From Candidatus Woesearchaeota archaeon (GTDB lineage Archaea > Nanobdellota > Nanobdellia > Woesearchaeales > ARS49): a stretch of 41,590 nt of DNA. The stretch's first letter is position 1. Every line of letters starts with the position of its first letter. A program made the position numbers and the translations under genes. Positions 22,420 through 31,095 of this stretch are shown piece by piece. The notes beneath the pieces were generated by a model, which ran no database searches, was not told where the DNA came from, and saw only the letters and a program-made list of their open reading frames with translations. Location of the stretch: assembly GCA_019323015.1 (NCBI GenBank), contig JAHWHY010000014.1:1-41590 (forward strand), in the 5' to 3' direction.

Positions 22420-24172
22420 GGAACAAGAAGAAAGAAAGTCCTTGGGATTCAGAGGGCATAACATTGAGGAATTTTTAGAGCAGTTTAAGAAATTGGGATA
22501 TGTGCTGCAAAGTGATGAAAGGTTGAATGTAATAAACAATGATACCTTTTGGGATGATAATAATGAGTTAAACAAAGGCAATTTTCAGGTTGTTCTTGAT
22601 TCAGAAACAAACGCAGTGCATTTTGTTCCTGCCTCTATTAGCACAGAAGAATATGATGAGATTGCCAGGCAATTGGAAAAAGGCAAGAAAGCACAGGCAG
22701 AATTGCAGGATATACAGGTTAAAAATGCAGACTTGGAAAAAAAGATTCAGCAAATTAAAGATGAATTGCACGGCACAAAAACAGGCATTACAGGATTGCA
22801 GTCCCAGAAAGATACAGAAGAAGCAGCACTTGAGGCTTTAAGAAAAGAGCTTGCTGTTTTAAAGGAAAAAAAGCAGGCGCTTGACCAGTATCTTGCAGAT
22901 ACTGCTCCAAAGAGAGATGCTCTTGATAAGGATATTGAAGAAAAAGAAGCAATGCATGAAGGTCTTGAAGAGAGCATAAACGCTGCAAGGCAGGAAGTTG
23001 AGAGCTTAACACAGCAAAATGCTGAACTGCTTGCAAAAAAAGAAGAAACAGATAAGTATATTCAGGACAAGGATCCGAATGTTAAGGCGATTGAAAAAGA
23101 GATTGCAGAGCTTGACCAGAAAAAACAAGAAGCAGAACAGCACTGTAAAGAAGCAGAAGAGGCTCTTGAAAGGGCAAGAGCTGCAAGCAAGGAAGAGCGT
23201 GCTGAACTTGATAAAGATTTTAATCAGCGAGAAGCAAAGCTTCAGGATCTTACAGCAAAGCTTACAACAGCGCAGAAAGAATTTGAAGACGTGAGTTCCC
23301 AGTTAGAGGCTAAAAAAGCAGCTATTGGCGCGATTAAGGCAGACCCAGAAGCAATACAGAAAACAAAAACATATAAGGAATTACTTAGAAAATACAGTAA
23401 AAGGGATCTTGTGCTTAGGCGTATTATCCGGTCAGTTGTTTCGCTTGAACCAAAACAGGAGCTGGATGAGAATGTTGTTAGAAAATTCTTTAGTCATTTG
23501 CTGGCTGTTGGCTCTCTTTATGCAAAGCTTGACGAGGTTGCTGCAAGTGTTCTAGAGCAAGAGCCAGAGCAGGCAGCTACACCAAAAGAAAAAGACAGCA
23601 CAATCAGCAGGTTTGTGGGGTGGGCAAATACTAAAATAAGGAGAAAATCTGAAGAGCCAGAAACTCTTCCTGAAACTACAAAATATTTGATTATTTTAGG
23701 CAAGATACAGGATGCTGTGGATGCTTATAAACAGGCTATTGCAGGGCACAAGGCAAAAACAGTGCAGGCTAATTCAAGACTACAGGCTTGTGAGAAAAAA
23801 CTAGTGCAGGCAAAAGAATCTCAAGGTCTTGATGAAAAAGCAGAAGCATTATTGAATGACTTGCTTGGTGCAGTTTATGCTAAGCCTACTGATGAAGAAG
23901 CTGCTAATCCAGCTTATGTTCTTGCTTTTGTTGAAGGAGTGAGGGGGTGTAGTTTTGAGCTTTATAGCTTGATTGCTTCAAGCAATCCTGCAGGCATGGC
24001 TTATGTTCTTGCTGATTTGGCTGAGTCTAAGTATGATGCAGGAGATATTGCAGCTGCTGTTGAGCTTACAAAAAAAGGCATCACATTGTGCAAAAAGCAG
24101 CTTCCTGATGACAAGGAAAAACTGGCGGGTTTTGAGGAAAAGCTTAAGATTTACAGTGAAAATAGCGAATAA
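22412..24172 (+). CDS. Large coiled-coil protein with TPR-like C-terminus (2 of 4)
   Basis: 586 aa from the ATG at 22412, which has GAGGGA upstream and overlaps the previous stop by 8 bp. A short N-terminal domain (HNIEEFLEQFKKLGYVLQSD, about residues 10-85) is followed by a coiled coil from about 85 to 310 with SMC-like heptads. A helical middle (KELLRKYSKRDLVLRRIIRS) follows, then a TPR-like end (YVLADLAESKYDAGDIAAAV then ELTKKGITLCKKQL). No ATPase head motif, so it is not an SMC/Rad50 protein. Likely a structural partner of its neighbours. Confidence 0.7.
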   Translation: MSEEQEERKSLGFRGHNIEEFLEQFKKLGYVLQSDERLNVINNDTFWDDNNELNKGNFQVVLDSETNAVHFVPASISTEEYDEIARQLEKGKKAQAELQDIQVKNADLEKKIQQIKDELHGTKTGITGLQSQKDTEEAALEALRKELAVLKEKKQALDQYLADTAPKRDALDKDIEEKEAMHEGLEESINAARQEVESLTQQNAELLAKKEETDKYIQDKDPNVKAIEKEIAELDQKKQEAEQHCKEAEEALERARAASKEERAELDKDFNQREAKLQDLTAKLTTAQKEFEDVSSQLEAKKAAIGAIKADPEAIQKTKTYKELLRKYSKRDLVLRRIIRSVVSLEPKQELDENVVRKFFSHLLAVGSLYAKLDEVAASVLEQEPEQAATPKEKDSTISRFVGWANTKIRRKSEEPETLPETTKYLIILGKIQDAVDAYKQAIAGHKAKTVQANSRLQACEKKLVQAKESQGLDEKAEALLNDLLGAVYAKPTDEEAANPAYVLAFVEGVRGCSFELYSLIASSNPAGMAYVLADLAESKYDAGDIAAAVELTKKGITLCKKQLPDDKEKLAGFEEKLKIYSENSE

Positions 24173-24189
24173 AGCCTTCAAAACCGAAA

Positions 24190-24223
24190 GCTTTATATAC
24201 TAGTACTACTACCTATTAGTAGT
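24190..24223 (+). promoter_or_regulatory. Promoter with palindromic operator-like sequence
   Basis: TTTATATACTA (about 24191-24201) is followed by TACTACTA-CCTAT-TAGTAGTA, a perfect 8-bp inverted repeat (24203-24223) covering the expected transcription start. The position suits a repressor site. Confidence 0.5.
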
Positions 24224-24255
24224 AAAAAAGTAATATTGTGGGTGTAAGACAAAAA

Positions 24256-25422
24256 ATGGCAAGCAAAGAACAGCCTGAAAGATTAGAGAATCCTTTTAGT
24301 AATCGTATCAAGGAAGAAGCAGCTGATAAAGCAAGAAAACAGGCAGAGTCAGCTCCTGAAGTTGATCCTAAAAATATAACCCAGACTCCTGAGAAATATG
24401 TTCCAGATTCTGGTGGTGATGTCCCGCCTACAGAGGCTGCTGTTTCTTTAGATGCAGATGTTCCTCCTACAGAAATTCTTCCTGCTAAAGAACCTGCTGT
24501 TCCTCCTACAGAAACAGATATCCCTTTATCTCCGAAAGATGAAGGGCCGATGATAAGTTTTGATGATATTCCTATTGGTGTTGTACCTGCTGAAAGCGTG
24601 ACACTAGCTGAAACTCCTGAGAAAAAAGGATTTGTAAGAGGTGTTCTTGGCAAATTAAACCCATTTAATTACTTTAGAAAAGAAAAAGATATTGAAGATG
24701 CACTGAGGGCGCAGGCAGCTGAATCTGATGAAGGTGTCCCAGGACAGGACATTATTTTTCCTGATGATGAAGATACTGATATTACTGTTATTATTAAAGA
24801 AGGGTCTGAAGAAGATGATACTGGAATTACCATTGTTGATGAAGAACAAGAAGCTGCGGCCCCTTTTGGCGGTGACGTGGTTGAATTTCCAGATTCAGAA
24901 GAAGACTTAGAGTCTGTTGCAGCTGAAAGTGATGCAGGCGAGCCAGAGCCAAGCTTGGAAGAAAGCCTTGAAACTCCAGAATATGATGCAGCAGGAGTTA
25001 TTTTTGATGATAAATATGTTCCTTTAATGCTTACAACTGGTGAAAGAGCTGTTGTTAATGAAAACAATAAGGCGCTATGGGAAAAGACCCTTGAAGAGAT
25101 TGAGTATGAAGCAGAAGCAGATCCTGCAAAATCAGATTTAAGGAATTATCTTTTTGCAGCATATGCGCGTGCTGATGGCTGCAAGTCAAAAGACAAGGAA
25201 ATCCTGATTTATGTATTGAGTGAGCTGGCAAAAGCTAGTTCAGATAAAGGCGACCATGAAAAGGCGCTTAAGTATGCAGGAAGAGCTAGCCAGTTAAGCA
25301 AGTTTGAGCTTTTGAAAGCCCCTACTGCAAAGGCACTGCACAAGTGGGGTCTGCTTGAGCATAATGTTAAGTTTTATGAATCACAATTACAAGAAAACAC
25401 AGTTTCAGCAGAGGCAGAATAA
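24256..25422 (+). CDS. Acidic, largely disordered protein with TPR-like C-terminus (3 of 4)
   Basis: 388 aa from ATG 24256, with GGGTGTA upstream; an in-frame GTG at 24238 is possible. Residues about 20-260 are Pro/Glu/Asp-rich and low complexity, with three VPPTE repeats, three TPE motifs, and paired DT-x-ITV/ITI strands (DTDITVIIKEG, DTGITIVDEEQE). A basic island KLNPFNYFRKEKD interrupts this. Residues about 270-380 are helical and TPR-like (LIYVLSELAKASSDKGDHEK then ALKYAGRASQLSK). The Thr-rich acidic motifs look like possible kinase/FHA targets (inference). Confidence 0.65.
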   Translation: MASKEQPERLENPFSNRIKEEAADKARKQAESAPEVDPKNITQTPEKYVPDSGGDVPPTEAAVSLDADVPPTEILPAKEPAVPPTETDIPLSPKDEGPMISFDDIPIGVVPAESVTLAETPEKKGFVRGVLGKLNPFNYFRKEKDIEDALRAQAAESDEGVPGQDIIFPDDEDTDITVIIKEGSEEDDTGITIVDEEQEAAAPFGGDVVEFPDSEEDLESVAAESDAGEPEPSLEESLETPEYDAAGVIFDDKYVPLMLTTGERAVVNENNKALWEKTLEEIEYEAEADPAKSDLRNYLFAAYARADGCKSKDKEILIYVLSELAKASSDKGDHEKALKYAGRASQLSKFELLKAPTAKALHKWGLLEHNVKFYESQLQENTVSAEAE

Positions 25423-25424
25423 AA

Positions 25425-27305
25425 ATGGCAAAAAAGAAGAAAAAGTCAAAAAAAGAAAATTCATTAAGAACATTCAAGGATTTGCATAGTGCTATTGCTG
25501 ACCTTGCAGCGCATTATATTCCTAGAAATCAACTTAAAGATTATTTTGCACCTGACGTGCTAAACAGTGTTCAGAAAAAGCCAACTTATCATGCTACACC
25601 AGATGAAAAAGGCCTTATTGAAAGAGTGGTTTTCCGTCTTGTTGAGAAAAAAGATAAAATAGATGGAGAAGGCGAGGCAAGTGCTTCTGAAAGCATTTTA
25701 AGGGCTGCCAGGGATGACATTCCTAAAATATTAGTTGAAGCAGAGGATCTTGCAGGAATAGATCCAAGCAATATTAATCCTCATAATGTTCAGCCGTTCT
25801 TGAAGAATGCTGCAAAAACTATTGCAGCATATCTTTTGGATAATGAGGCTAGGCTTAGGAAATATGATGAAGAAGCTTTTATTGATGCACTTAATAATAT
25901 TTTTTCAATAGGCGAGCATGTTGAGACTCAAGTCAGGCATGCCTGTAAAAGAAAGATAAATCAGTTAGAGGCTGCTTTGCATGATGCAGAAGCTGAAAAT
26001 GCAGTGCTTGAAGCAGAAAAAGCTGCAGAACCAGATACAGACATACCTGAAGAGTATGTTGTTAAGCTTGAAGCTGATAATGCAGCGCTAAGAGCTGAAA
26101 AAGAAAAGCTTGAGCAAGAGCAGTCAGAGTTTGGTCCTGCATATAATGATATTGCTAAGGAAAACACTGCTTTAACTGCAAGAGCTTCAAGTCTTGAGGA
26201 AGACATTACTGGCTTAAGGCAGGAGATTGCAGACCTTAGAAAAGATTATGATGCTGACTTGCAAGAGCTTGCTAAGGCAAATGATAAGTTAACTAGTCTT
26301 GAGGATGAAAAAGCAAGGCTTAGGACAGATTTTGCGAAAAAAATAAAAGATAAGCAGGCGGAATTAAAGAAATTACAGGAAAGAGTTATGTTTGCTGAGA
26401 AGGATAAAGATGCAAGAGCTAAAGAAGTTAAAGAACTGCAGGAAAGAGTTATGTTTGCAGAGCATGATCGCGAGAAGATAGAAGTTTATGAGCAGGAAAT
26501 AGCAGTTTATGAGCAGGAACTGTTAGCACTACAGAAACAGCTTTCTGAAGCAGATGATGATATTTTTAAGCTTTCTGAGAAAAGCGCTCTTCTTGAGCAG
26601 GAAAGAGATGAAGCTAAAGAAGATAGTGCTCAGATGCAGGAGGCATATGATGCTTTATTTGCGCAATACCGTGCCAGGATTGATGAGCTTGGCAGCAGTG
26701 TTGCAGAGTGGTATGCTTTTGTAGAGAACACTCTTCTTAAGAATACAGAGCTTTGCAAGAACGATGCAGTCAAGGGCTTGCGTGCCAAGAACACAGAGCT
26801 TGCAGCTCTTGTCACAGACTTGATGGAAGAAGCTAAGTCTGGCAAGCGTGTTGCAGAAGGCACTAGGCAGGATGTTAGCGCGCCTTGGAAAGAAGAAGAG
26901 CCAGAAGAAGCTTCAACACCAACTCTTGAAGCTGCAGATGACACATACAAACAAATGCTTGGCAAGGTTAAGTCAGAGCACTGCAGGCAGATCTGGGGCT
27001 GGATGCATTTAGTTCAGGATATGCCAGATTCAGCATACTCTGCTGAGCAAAAGCTTGAAGTTTACAAGAGATTCTTGGCTACAAAGCCAAAGGATGCAAG
27101 CATACAAGGAATCATTCACTGTAATATAGGCAAGATTCTGTATAAGAGTAAGAAGGATTACGCAAATGCCAGGGCAGCTTTTGTAAAAGCAGTTGAACAT
27201 GGCAAGCAAGAGCTTCAGGAAAGACCAGAAGATAAAGAAGTTCAAGAAAGAGTTGCATTGTATCAGAAAAATATTCGTGCGTGCAACAAGAAGTTAGCTG
27301 CTTAA
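25425..27305 (+). CDS. Large coiled-coil protein with TPR-like C-terminus (4 of 4)
   Basis: 626 aa, starting 2 bp after the previous stop. The N-terminal 25 residues are very basic (MAKKKKKSKKENSLRTFKDL). A helical domain follows at 25-170. A long coiled coil runs from about 175 to 430 with internal duplications: KELQERVMFAE occurs twice in 28 residues and VYEQE twice. Residues about 500-620 form TPR-like helices (IIHCNIGKILYKSKKDYANA then RAAFVKAVEHGKQEL). Its stop overlaps the convergent membrane-protein stop in the palindrome TTAA. No enzymatic motif. Confidence 0.7.
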   Translation: MAKKKKKSKKENSLRTFKDLHSAIADLAAHYIPRNQLKDYFAPDVLNSVQKKPTYHATPDEKGLIERVVFRLVEKKDKIDGEGEASASESILRAARDDIPKILVEAEDLAGIDPSNINPHNVQPFLKNAAKTIAAYLLDNEARLRKYDEEAFIDALNNIFSIGEHVETQVRHACKRKINQLEAALHDAEAENAVLEAEKAAEPDTDIPEEYVVKLEADNAALRAEKEKLEQEQSEFGPAYNDIAKENTALTARASSLEEDITGLRQEIADLRKDYDADLQELAKANDKLTSLEDEKARLRTDFAKKIKDKQAELKKLQERVMFAEKDKDARAKEVKELQERVMFAEHDREKIEVYEQEIAVYEQELLALQKQLSEADDDIFKLSEKSALLEQERDEAKEDSAQMQEAYDALFAQYRARIDELGSSVAEWYAFVENTLLKNTELCKNDAVKGLRAKNTELAALVTDLMEEAKSGKRVAEGTRQDVSAPWKEEEPEEASTPTLEAADDTYKQMLGKVKSEHCRQIWGWMHLVQDMPDSAYSAEQKLEVYKRFLATKPKDASIQGIIHCNIGKILYKSKKDYANARAAFVKAVEHGKQELQERPEDKEVQERVALYQKNIRACNKKLAA

Positions 27306-29635
27306 GCTCCTACTTCCGGCGGATTAGAAGGTGCAGGAGGTATTCTTGGCGCCTCAACTCCTTCTTCTTCAGCAAGTTCTTTTATTTCTGCGTATATTAT
27401 GATTTCTTCTTCTCCTAATAGGTTTAGGTATTCTTGAATTGTATTTAACTGCTTTATCGCACTGTTTAGTATTGTTTCTACACGCAAGCTTCTTCTTTTA
27501 CCGCCGCCTTTTGCAACCTCTTCAAGCCAGGCGTTTACAAAGTCTGTGACGAATTTTTCATAGTCTTCGATAGTTGTTCTTATTTCATTTTCTTTTTCAA
27601 TGAATGTTGTTAGGTTTGTGAGAATGTTCTGGAGTTTTGTTCGTTGTTCTGGTTTTAGCCCAGTGGCGTTTTTTAATAAAGTATCAAGGTCTGTTGCTGC
27701 TTTTTTTAGTGCAGTCATTGCTGCATCAATTGTGCCTTTTCCTGCGTCAAGGAGCGTGATAACATCAGGAATTTGTGCCTTGACTAGTGTTATTTTCTTT
27801 GTTAGGATTTCTTTTGCTTCTTTTGCTTCTTTTGGGAACGCTTGTATTTTTTTGCCAACCACGTCTATGTCAAACTCTTCAGTTACTTCTTTACCGGTAG
27901 ATCTTTTTAAAATGCCTTGTAGTTTTACTTTTTGTTCTTCTGAAAGGTCCTCCTTGAATATTTTGATTAATGTTCTGACAAAGTCCATCATGCCCCCTAC
28001 CAATGACTGCATTGCTGTTTTTTGTGTTCTTATTACTGTGAGTATTTCTGTGAGTTGGGCTCTTAGTTTTATCTTGTCTTCATCTTTCATCTGCGTCCCT
28101 AATATTGCCTGAACTTGTGCAATTATGTCTTGTACTTGTTGCATTACTTTGTTGTATGCTTCTTTGATTGGTTTTTTGTGTTCTTTGTAGCTTTCAAATG
28201 CGTGCTCTAAAAAGTTTATTGATGGCATTAGCTTGGCGTCTATTGTTGTTTTGTTGAATGACTCTAATAGTTCTATTGTGACTGTTATGAGGTCTATTAT
28301 TTTGGTGCATGCCTCGCTTATTCCTGCTCGTGCTGCTTCCTGGCGTTCTGCAGGCAGGTCAGCTGTTGCGTTAAGGGCGTCTATTAGGTTTTTGACTGCT
28401 TCTATTATGCTTGTGACATTTGTTGTGATTTCCTTTAGTTTTTCAGTTGTTTCTTTTACGTCTGCAACTGTCAGTGTTGAATCTACTTTTTCTTCAAATT
28501 CTTTTGTTATCTGGACAATTCTTGTTTTTATTTCTTTTTCAATGTAGTTTTGTTCTGTGATAACATGTTCCTGGTATATGGCTTGAGTGTTGCCATCATC
28601 TATTTTTTTAATCAATTCTATGAGTTCTGGAATCTTTGTGTAAATCGGTGCTGTTTCAGAAAACCATTTCACGCTGGATTTTGCTTGTTCAATAGAGTCT
28701 TTTGTGACTGCTATTTGCTTGAGTATTTTTTCTCCAGGCAGTTCCAGTTTTGCGAGCGTGTCAAGAAGTTTTTGCAGTTCTGTTGCAATGCCTTTGCACT
28801 CATCTGGCTTTAGTTTTACTATGTTGCTTTGCGTGCTTTTTGCTAATTCTAATATCTTTTTCAGTATTTCTATTATCTCTAGGTTTGTTGTTTTTGTATC
28901 TTCTAGTTCTTCTTTTGTTTTTTCTGCTTCTCCTTCTGCATCTGTTATTGTTTGGTCTGTTTCTTTTTCATCTTCTTCTAAGTCATCTGGTGTTGACACT
29001 CCGTCTTTTTTTTTCTTTTTTCTTTTCTCTCTCCGGTTTTTAAACCAGTTTATGCCATGTCCTATTCCTTTAAATGGTGCTTTGAGTATCTTACCTAGTA
29101 TTCCCCAGCCTCCTCCTCCTACTTCGCCATATCCTCCTGCCATAAGGCCTGTTAATGCCCAGAACAAGATGAATATCATTAAACACCACATTATCAGGTG
29201 CCATATCCATACAGAGCCTCCAAACAGGTCGTTTACTCCTGCCATGTACGAAGGAACCTTATTTAGGAAGGCGTAGATTAGCCCTGCGGCCACAACAAAT
29301 GCTATTGGCAGTGTTATTGACCTGCTTTTCCCTTCAAAGTAGCCATCGATTACTGCCCAGAATACCATGATTAGGGATATTATGATTATGCTGAATATCC
29401 ATGGTCCGCCGTCAACGAATAATGTCCAGCCTCTGTATTGCATGTAGCCGATCATTGCTATGCCGAGAAAGAATCCGAATATTCCGCCTAATTTTTTGGC
29501 TTGTTCTTCTTTTCCTATCTTGCCTTTCTCAAACAGAATTCTGAATAATACCCCAAGAAGTGTACATATGATTATCCCGTCAAATACCCATGGGTATGAC
29601 TGATAAATACTCATTAAATTGCTAAGTATTGCCAT
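27302..29635 (-). CDS. Membrane protein with giant cytoplasmic helical domain
   Basis: 777 aa. Five hydrophobic segments at about 18-34, 50-65, 79-96, 107-124 and 142-167 are followed by a Gly-rich turn and a dense basic patch (RREKRKKKKKD, 201-211). An acidic juxtamembrane stretch then carries two T-x-x-D sites (Thr215, Thr229), and about 530 residues of alternating amphipathic helices resemble chemoreceptor- or tropomyosin-like rods. The C-terminus is Pro-rich. It is divergent from the Ser/Thr kinase gene across a 155-bp promoter region. The layout suggests a membrane sensor or scaffold whose Thr sites could be read by an FHA domain (inference). Confidence 0.7.
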   Translation of the reverse strand: MAILSNLMSIYQSYPWVFDGIIICTLLGVLFRILFEKGKIGKEEQAKKLGGIFGFFLGIAMIGYMQYRGWTLFVDGGPWIFSIIIISLIMVFWAVIDGYFEGKSRSITLPIAFVVAAGLIYAFLNKVPSYMAGVNDLFGGSVWIWHLIMWCLMIFILFWALTGLMAGGYGEVGGGGWGILGKILKAPFKGIGHGINWFKNRREKRKKKKKDGVSTPDDLEEDEKETDQTITDAEGEAEKTKEELEDTKTTNLEIIEILKKILELAKSTQSNIVKLKPDECKGIATELQKLLDTLAKLELPGEKILKQIAVTKDSIEQAKSSVKWFSETAPIYTKIPELIELIKKIDDGNTQAIYQEHVITEQNYIEKEIKTRIVQITKEFEEKVDSTLTVADVKETTEKLKEITTNVTSIIEAVKNLIDALNATADLPAERQEAARAGISEACTKIIDLITVTIELLESFNKTTIDAKLMPSINFLEHAFESYKEHKKPIKEAYNKVMQQVQDIIAQVQAILGTQMKDEDKIKLRAQLTEILTVIRTQKTAMQSLVGGMMDFVRTLIKIFKEDLSEEQKVKLQGILKRSTGKEVTEEFDIDVVGKKIQAFPKEAKEAKEILTKKITLVKAQIPDVITLLDAGKGTIDAAMTALKKAATDLDTLLKNATGLKPEQRTKLQNILTNLTTFIEKENEIRTTIEDYEKFVTDFVNAWLEEVAKGGGKRRSLRVETILNSAIKQLNTIQEYLNLLGEEEIIIYAEIKELAEEEGVEAPRIPPAPSNPPEVGA

Positions 29636-29757
29636 TTATTCATCTCTTTTCTATATTATACTCAACTCTATTTATTTTCTATATAAATATTTCGCTCTAA
29701 TAACAGTGTTTTCAAATTTTCATTTTTTTCGCAGCTTTTTCAGGTTTTTCTTGGAAA

Positions 29758-29770
29758 AGCATATAAAGTC
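29758..29770 (+). promoter_or_regulatory. TATA box for the kinase gene
   Basis: CATATAAAGTC centred about 26 bp before the ATG at 29791, giving a leaderless mRNA. An opposing TATA (about 29678-29690) serves the divergent membrane-protein gene. Confidence 0.6.
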
Positions 29771-29790
29771 TGAACTATTTTATTATTGCT

Positions 29791-31095
29791 ATGGAGGGAG
29801 AACTTGCTGGTGAAAGAATTGGAAACTGTTATCTTGAGAACTTGATTGGTAGTGGTTCTTTTAGTGATGTTTACAGGGCTTTTAACACAGACAGTTCAAG
29901 GGATGTTGCCTGCAAGGTGCTTAAGAGGAATACTTCTGAGATTAAGAGAGAGGCAAGGGCCTTGCTTTCCTTGAGAGGCCATTCTAATATTGTTGAGGTT
30001 TATGATGTTGGTTATGATAATGGCAGGCATTTTATTGAGATGGAGCTTTGCAGCAGCAGTCTTGCAGACAGGATAAGCAGTGTAGGCCTGCCTCGTGGTG
30101 AGGCTGTTGATATTGCTTTGCAGGTTCTTGCCGGGCTTGAGCATGCTCACAGCAAGAGAATTATTCACAGGGACATAAAGCCGGAAAATGTCTTGCTCAG
30201 TAGCAGCGGCCAGGTTAAATTGTGTGATTTTGGCTTGTATAGGGAGCTTAAGCAGCAATTAAAGAGTTCTTGGGCTACCTTGACTAATCCTGGCATTGCA
30301 CGTAGTTTGAGAAACAGTTTTGAGAGTAGTGATGTCATTGCAGGCACTCTTGCTTATATGGCTCCTGAGCAGATGAAGGGAAGGTCTGATGAGAGGTCTG
30401 ACTTGTTTTCAGTCGGCACCTTGCTTTATAAGATGCTTACTGGTGATGAGCCTTTGTATACTTATGAGTCTGTTGGTGATAAAGGGCTTGATGATGTTAT
30501 TCTTAAGAGCAGGAACAAGAGTCCTGCAGAAAGGTTTTCAAGTGCTCGGTTGATGGCGCTTGATTTGCGCTTGGCGCGATTATCTTTTGATTCTGTTGAT
30601 ACCAGTCCTTTTGAGTGGGACAAGCCTGTTTCAAGGCCAAAGAAGCCACGGCAGAATAATCCTGCGCCAGTCAAGCAGCAAAACAATGAGGATCAGTATG
30701 AAATGCGCGGCTGCTGTCTTGCTTCTATGATGTATGTTCCTGCTGCTATTGCCATGATTTATGGGGCTGTCCAGGGTTTTGGTTATAATGCTGTTGAGAC
30801 TCTTGCTTCTGCAGGCATTGGTGCTTTTGCAGGTGCGTTTTCTCACACTTTGTTTACAGCCTTGAAAGACAGGAAAAACCTTGAAGCAGGTAAAGAAGCC
30901 ACAATGGCGGTTCTTGGTGCTGTTAGCGGCACTCTTGCAGGTGCTGGAATTTATGGCTTTTTGCCAGATAATTTCTTGGAGAATTTCAGTGAGTACATGC
31001 GTGTTTTTGGCTGTGGTATTTCAGGGGGTGTTTCTTCGCTTGTTGCAGATATGATTTGGGTGGAAATAATTCGCGAGCTTTTCTATAATGACTAG
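29791..31095 (+). CDS. Hanks-type Ser/Thr protein kinase with membrane tail
   Basis: 434 aa. The kinase domain (about 10-265) has every catalytic element: glycine loop GSGSFSDV (20-27), Lys42 in VACKVLK, Glu54, HRDIKPENVLL (Asp128, Asn133), DFG (146-148) and APE (191-193). The activation segment is unusually long, about 45 residues, and rich in Ser/Thr. A Lys/Pro/Asn linker (280-302) leads to Gly/Ala-rich hydrophobic segments at about 308-330, 336-356, 371-391 and 405-428, so the C-terminus is membrane-embedded. The gene is divergent from the large membrane protein and convergent with the FHA-caspase gene, sharing a CTAG stop overlap. A complete, likely active eukaryote-like kinase. Confidence 0.92.
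   Translation: MEGELAGERIGNCYLENLIGSGSFSDVYRAFNTDSSRDVACKVLKRNTSEIKREARALLSLRGHSNIVEVYDVGYDNGRHFIEMELCSSSLADRISSVGLPRGEAVDIALQVLAGLEHAHSKRIIHRDIKPENVLLSSSGQVKLCDFGLYRELKQQLKSSWATLTNPGIARSLRNSFESSDVIAGTLAYMAPEQMKGRSDERSDLFSVGTLLYKMLTGDEPLYTYESVGDKGLDDVILKSRNKSPAERFSSARLMALDLRLARLSFDSVDTSPFEWDKPVSRPKKPRQNNPAPVKQQNNEDQYEMRGCCLASMMYVPAAIAMIYGAVQGFGYNAVETLASAGIGAFAGAFSHTLFTALKDRKNLEAGKEATMAVLGAVSGTLAGAGIYGFLPDNFLENFSEYMRVFGCGISGGVSSLVADMIWVEIIRELFYND

Noticed and set aside
22412..24172. SMC/Rad50-type ATPase
   Set aside because: Long coiled coil but no Walker A, signature or Walker B motif at either end.
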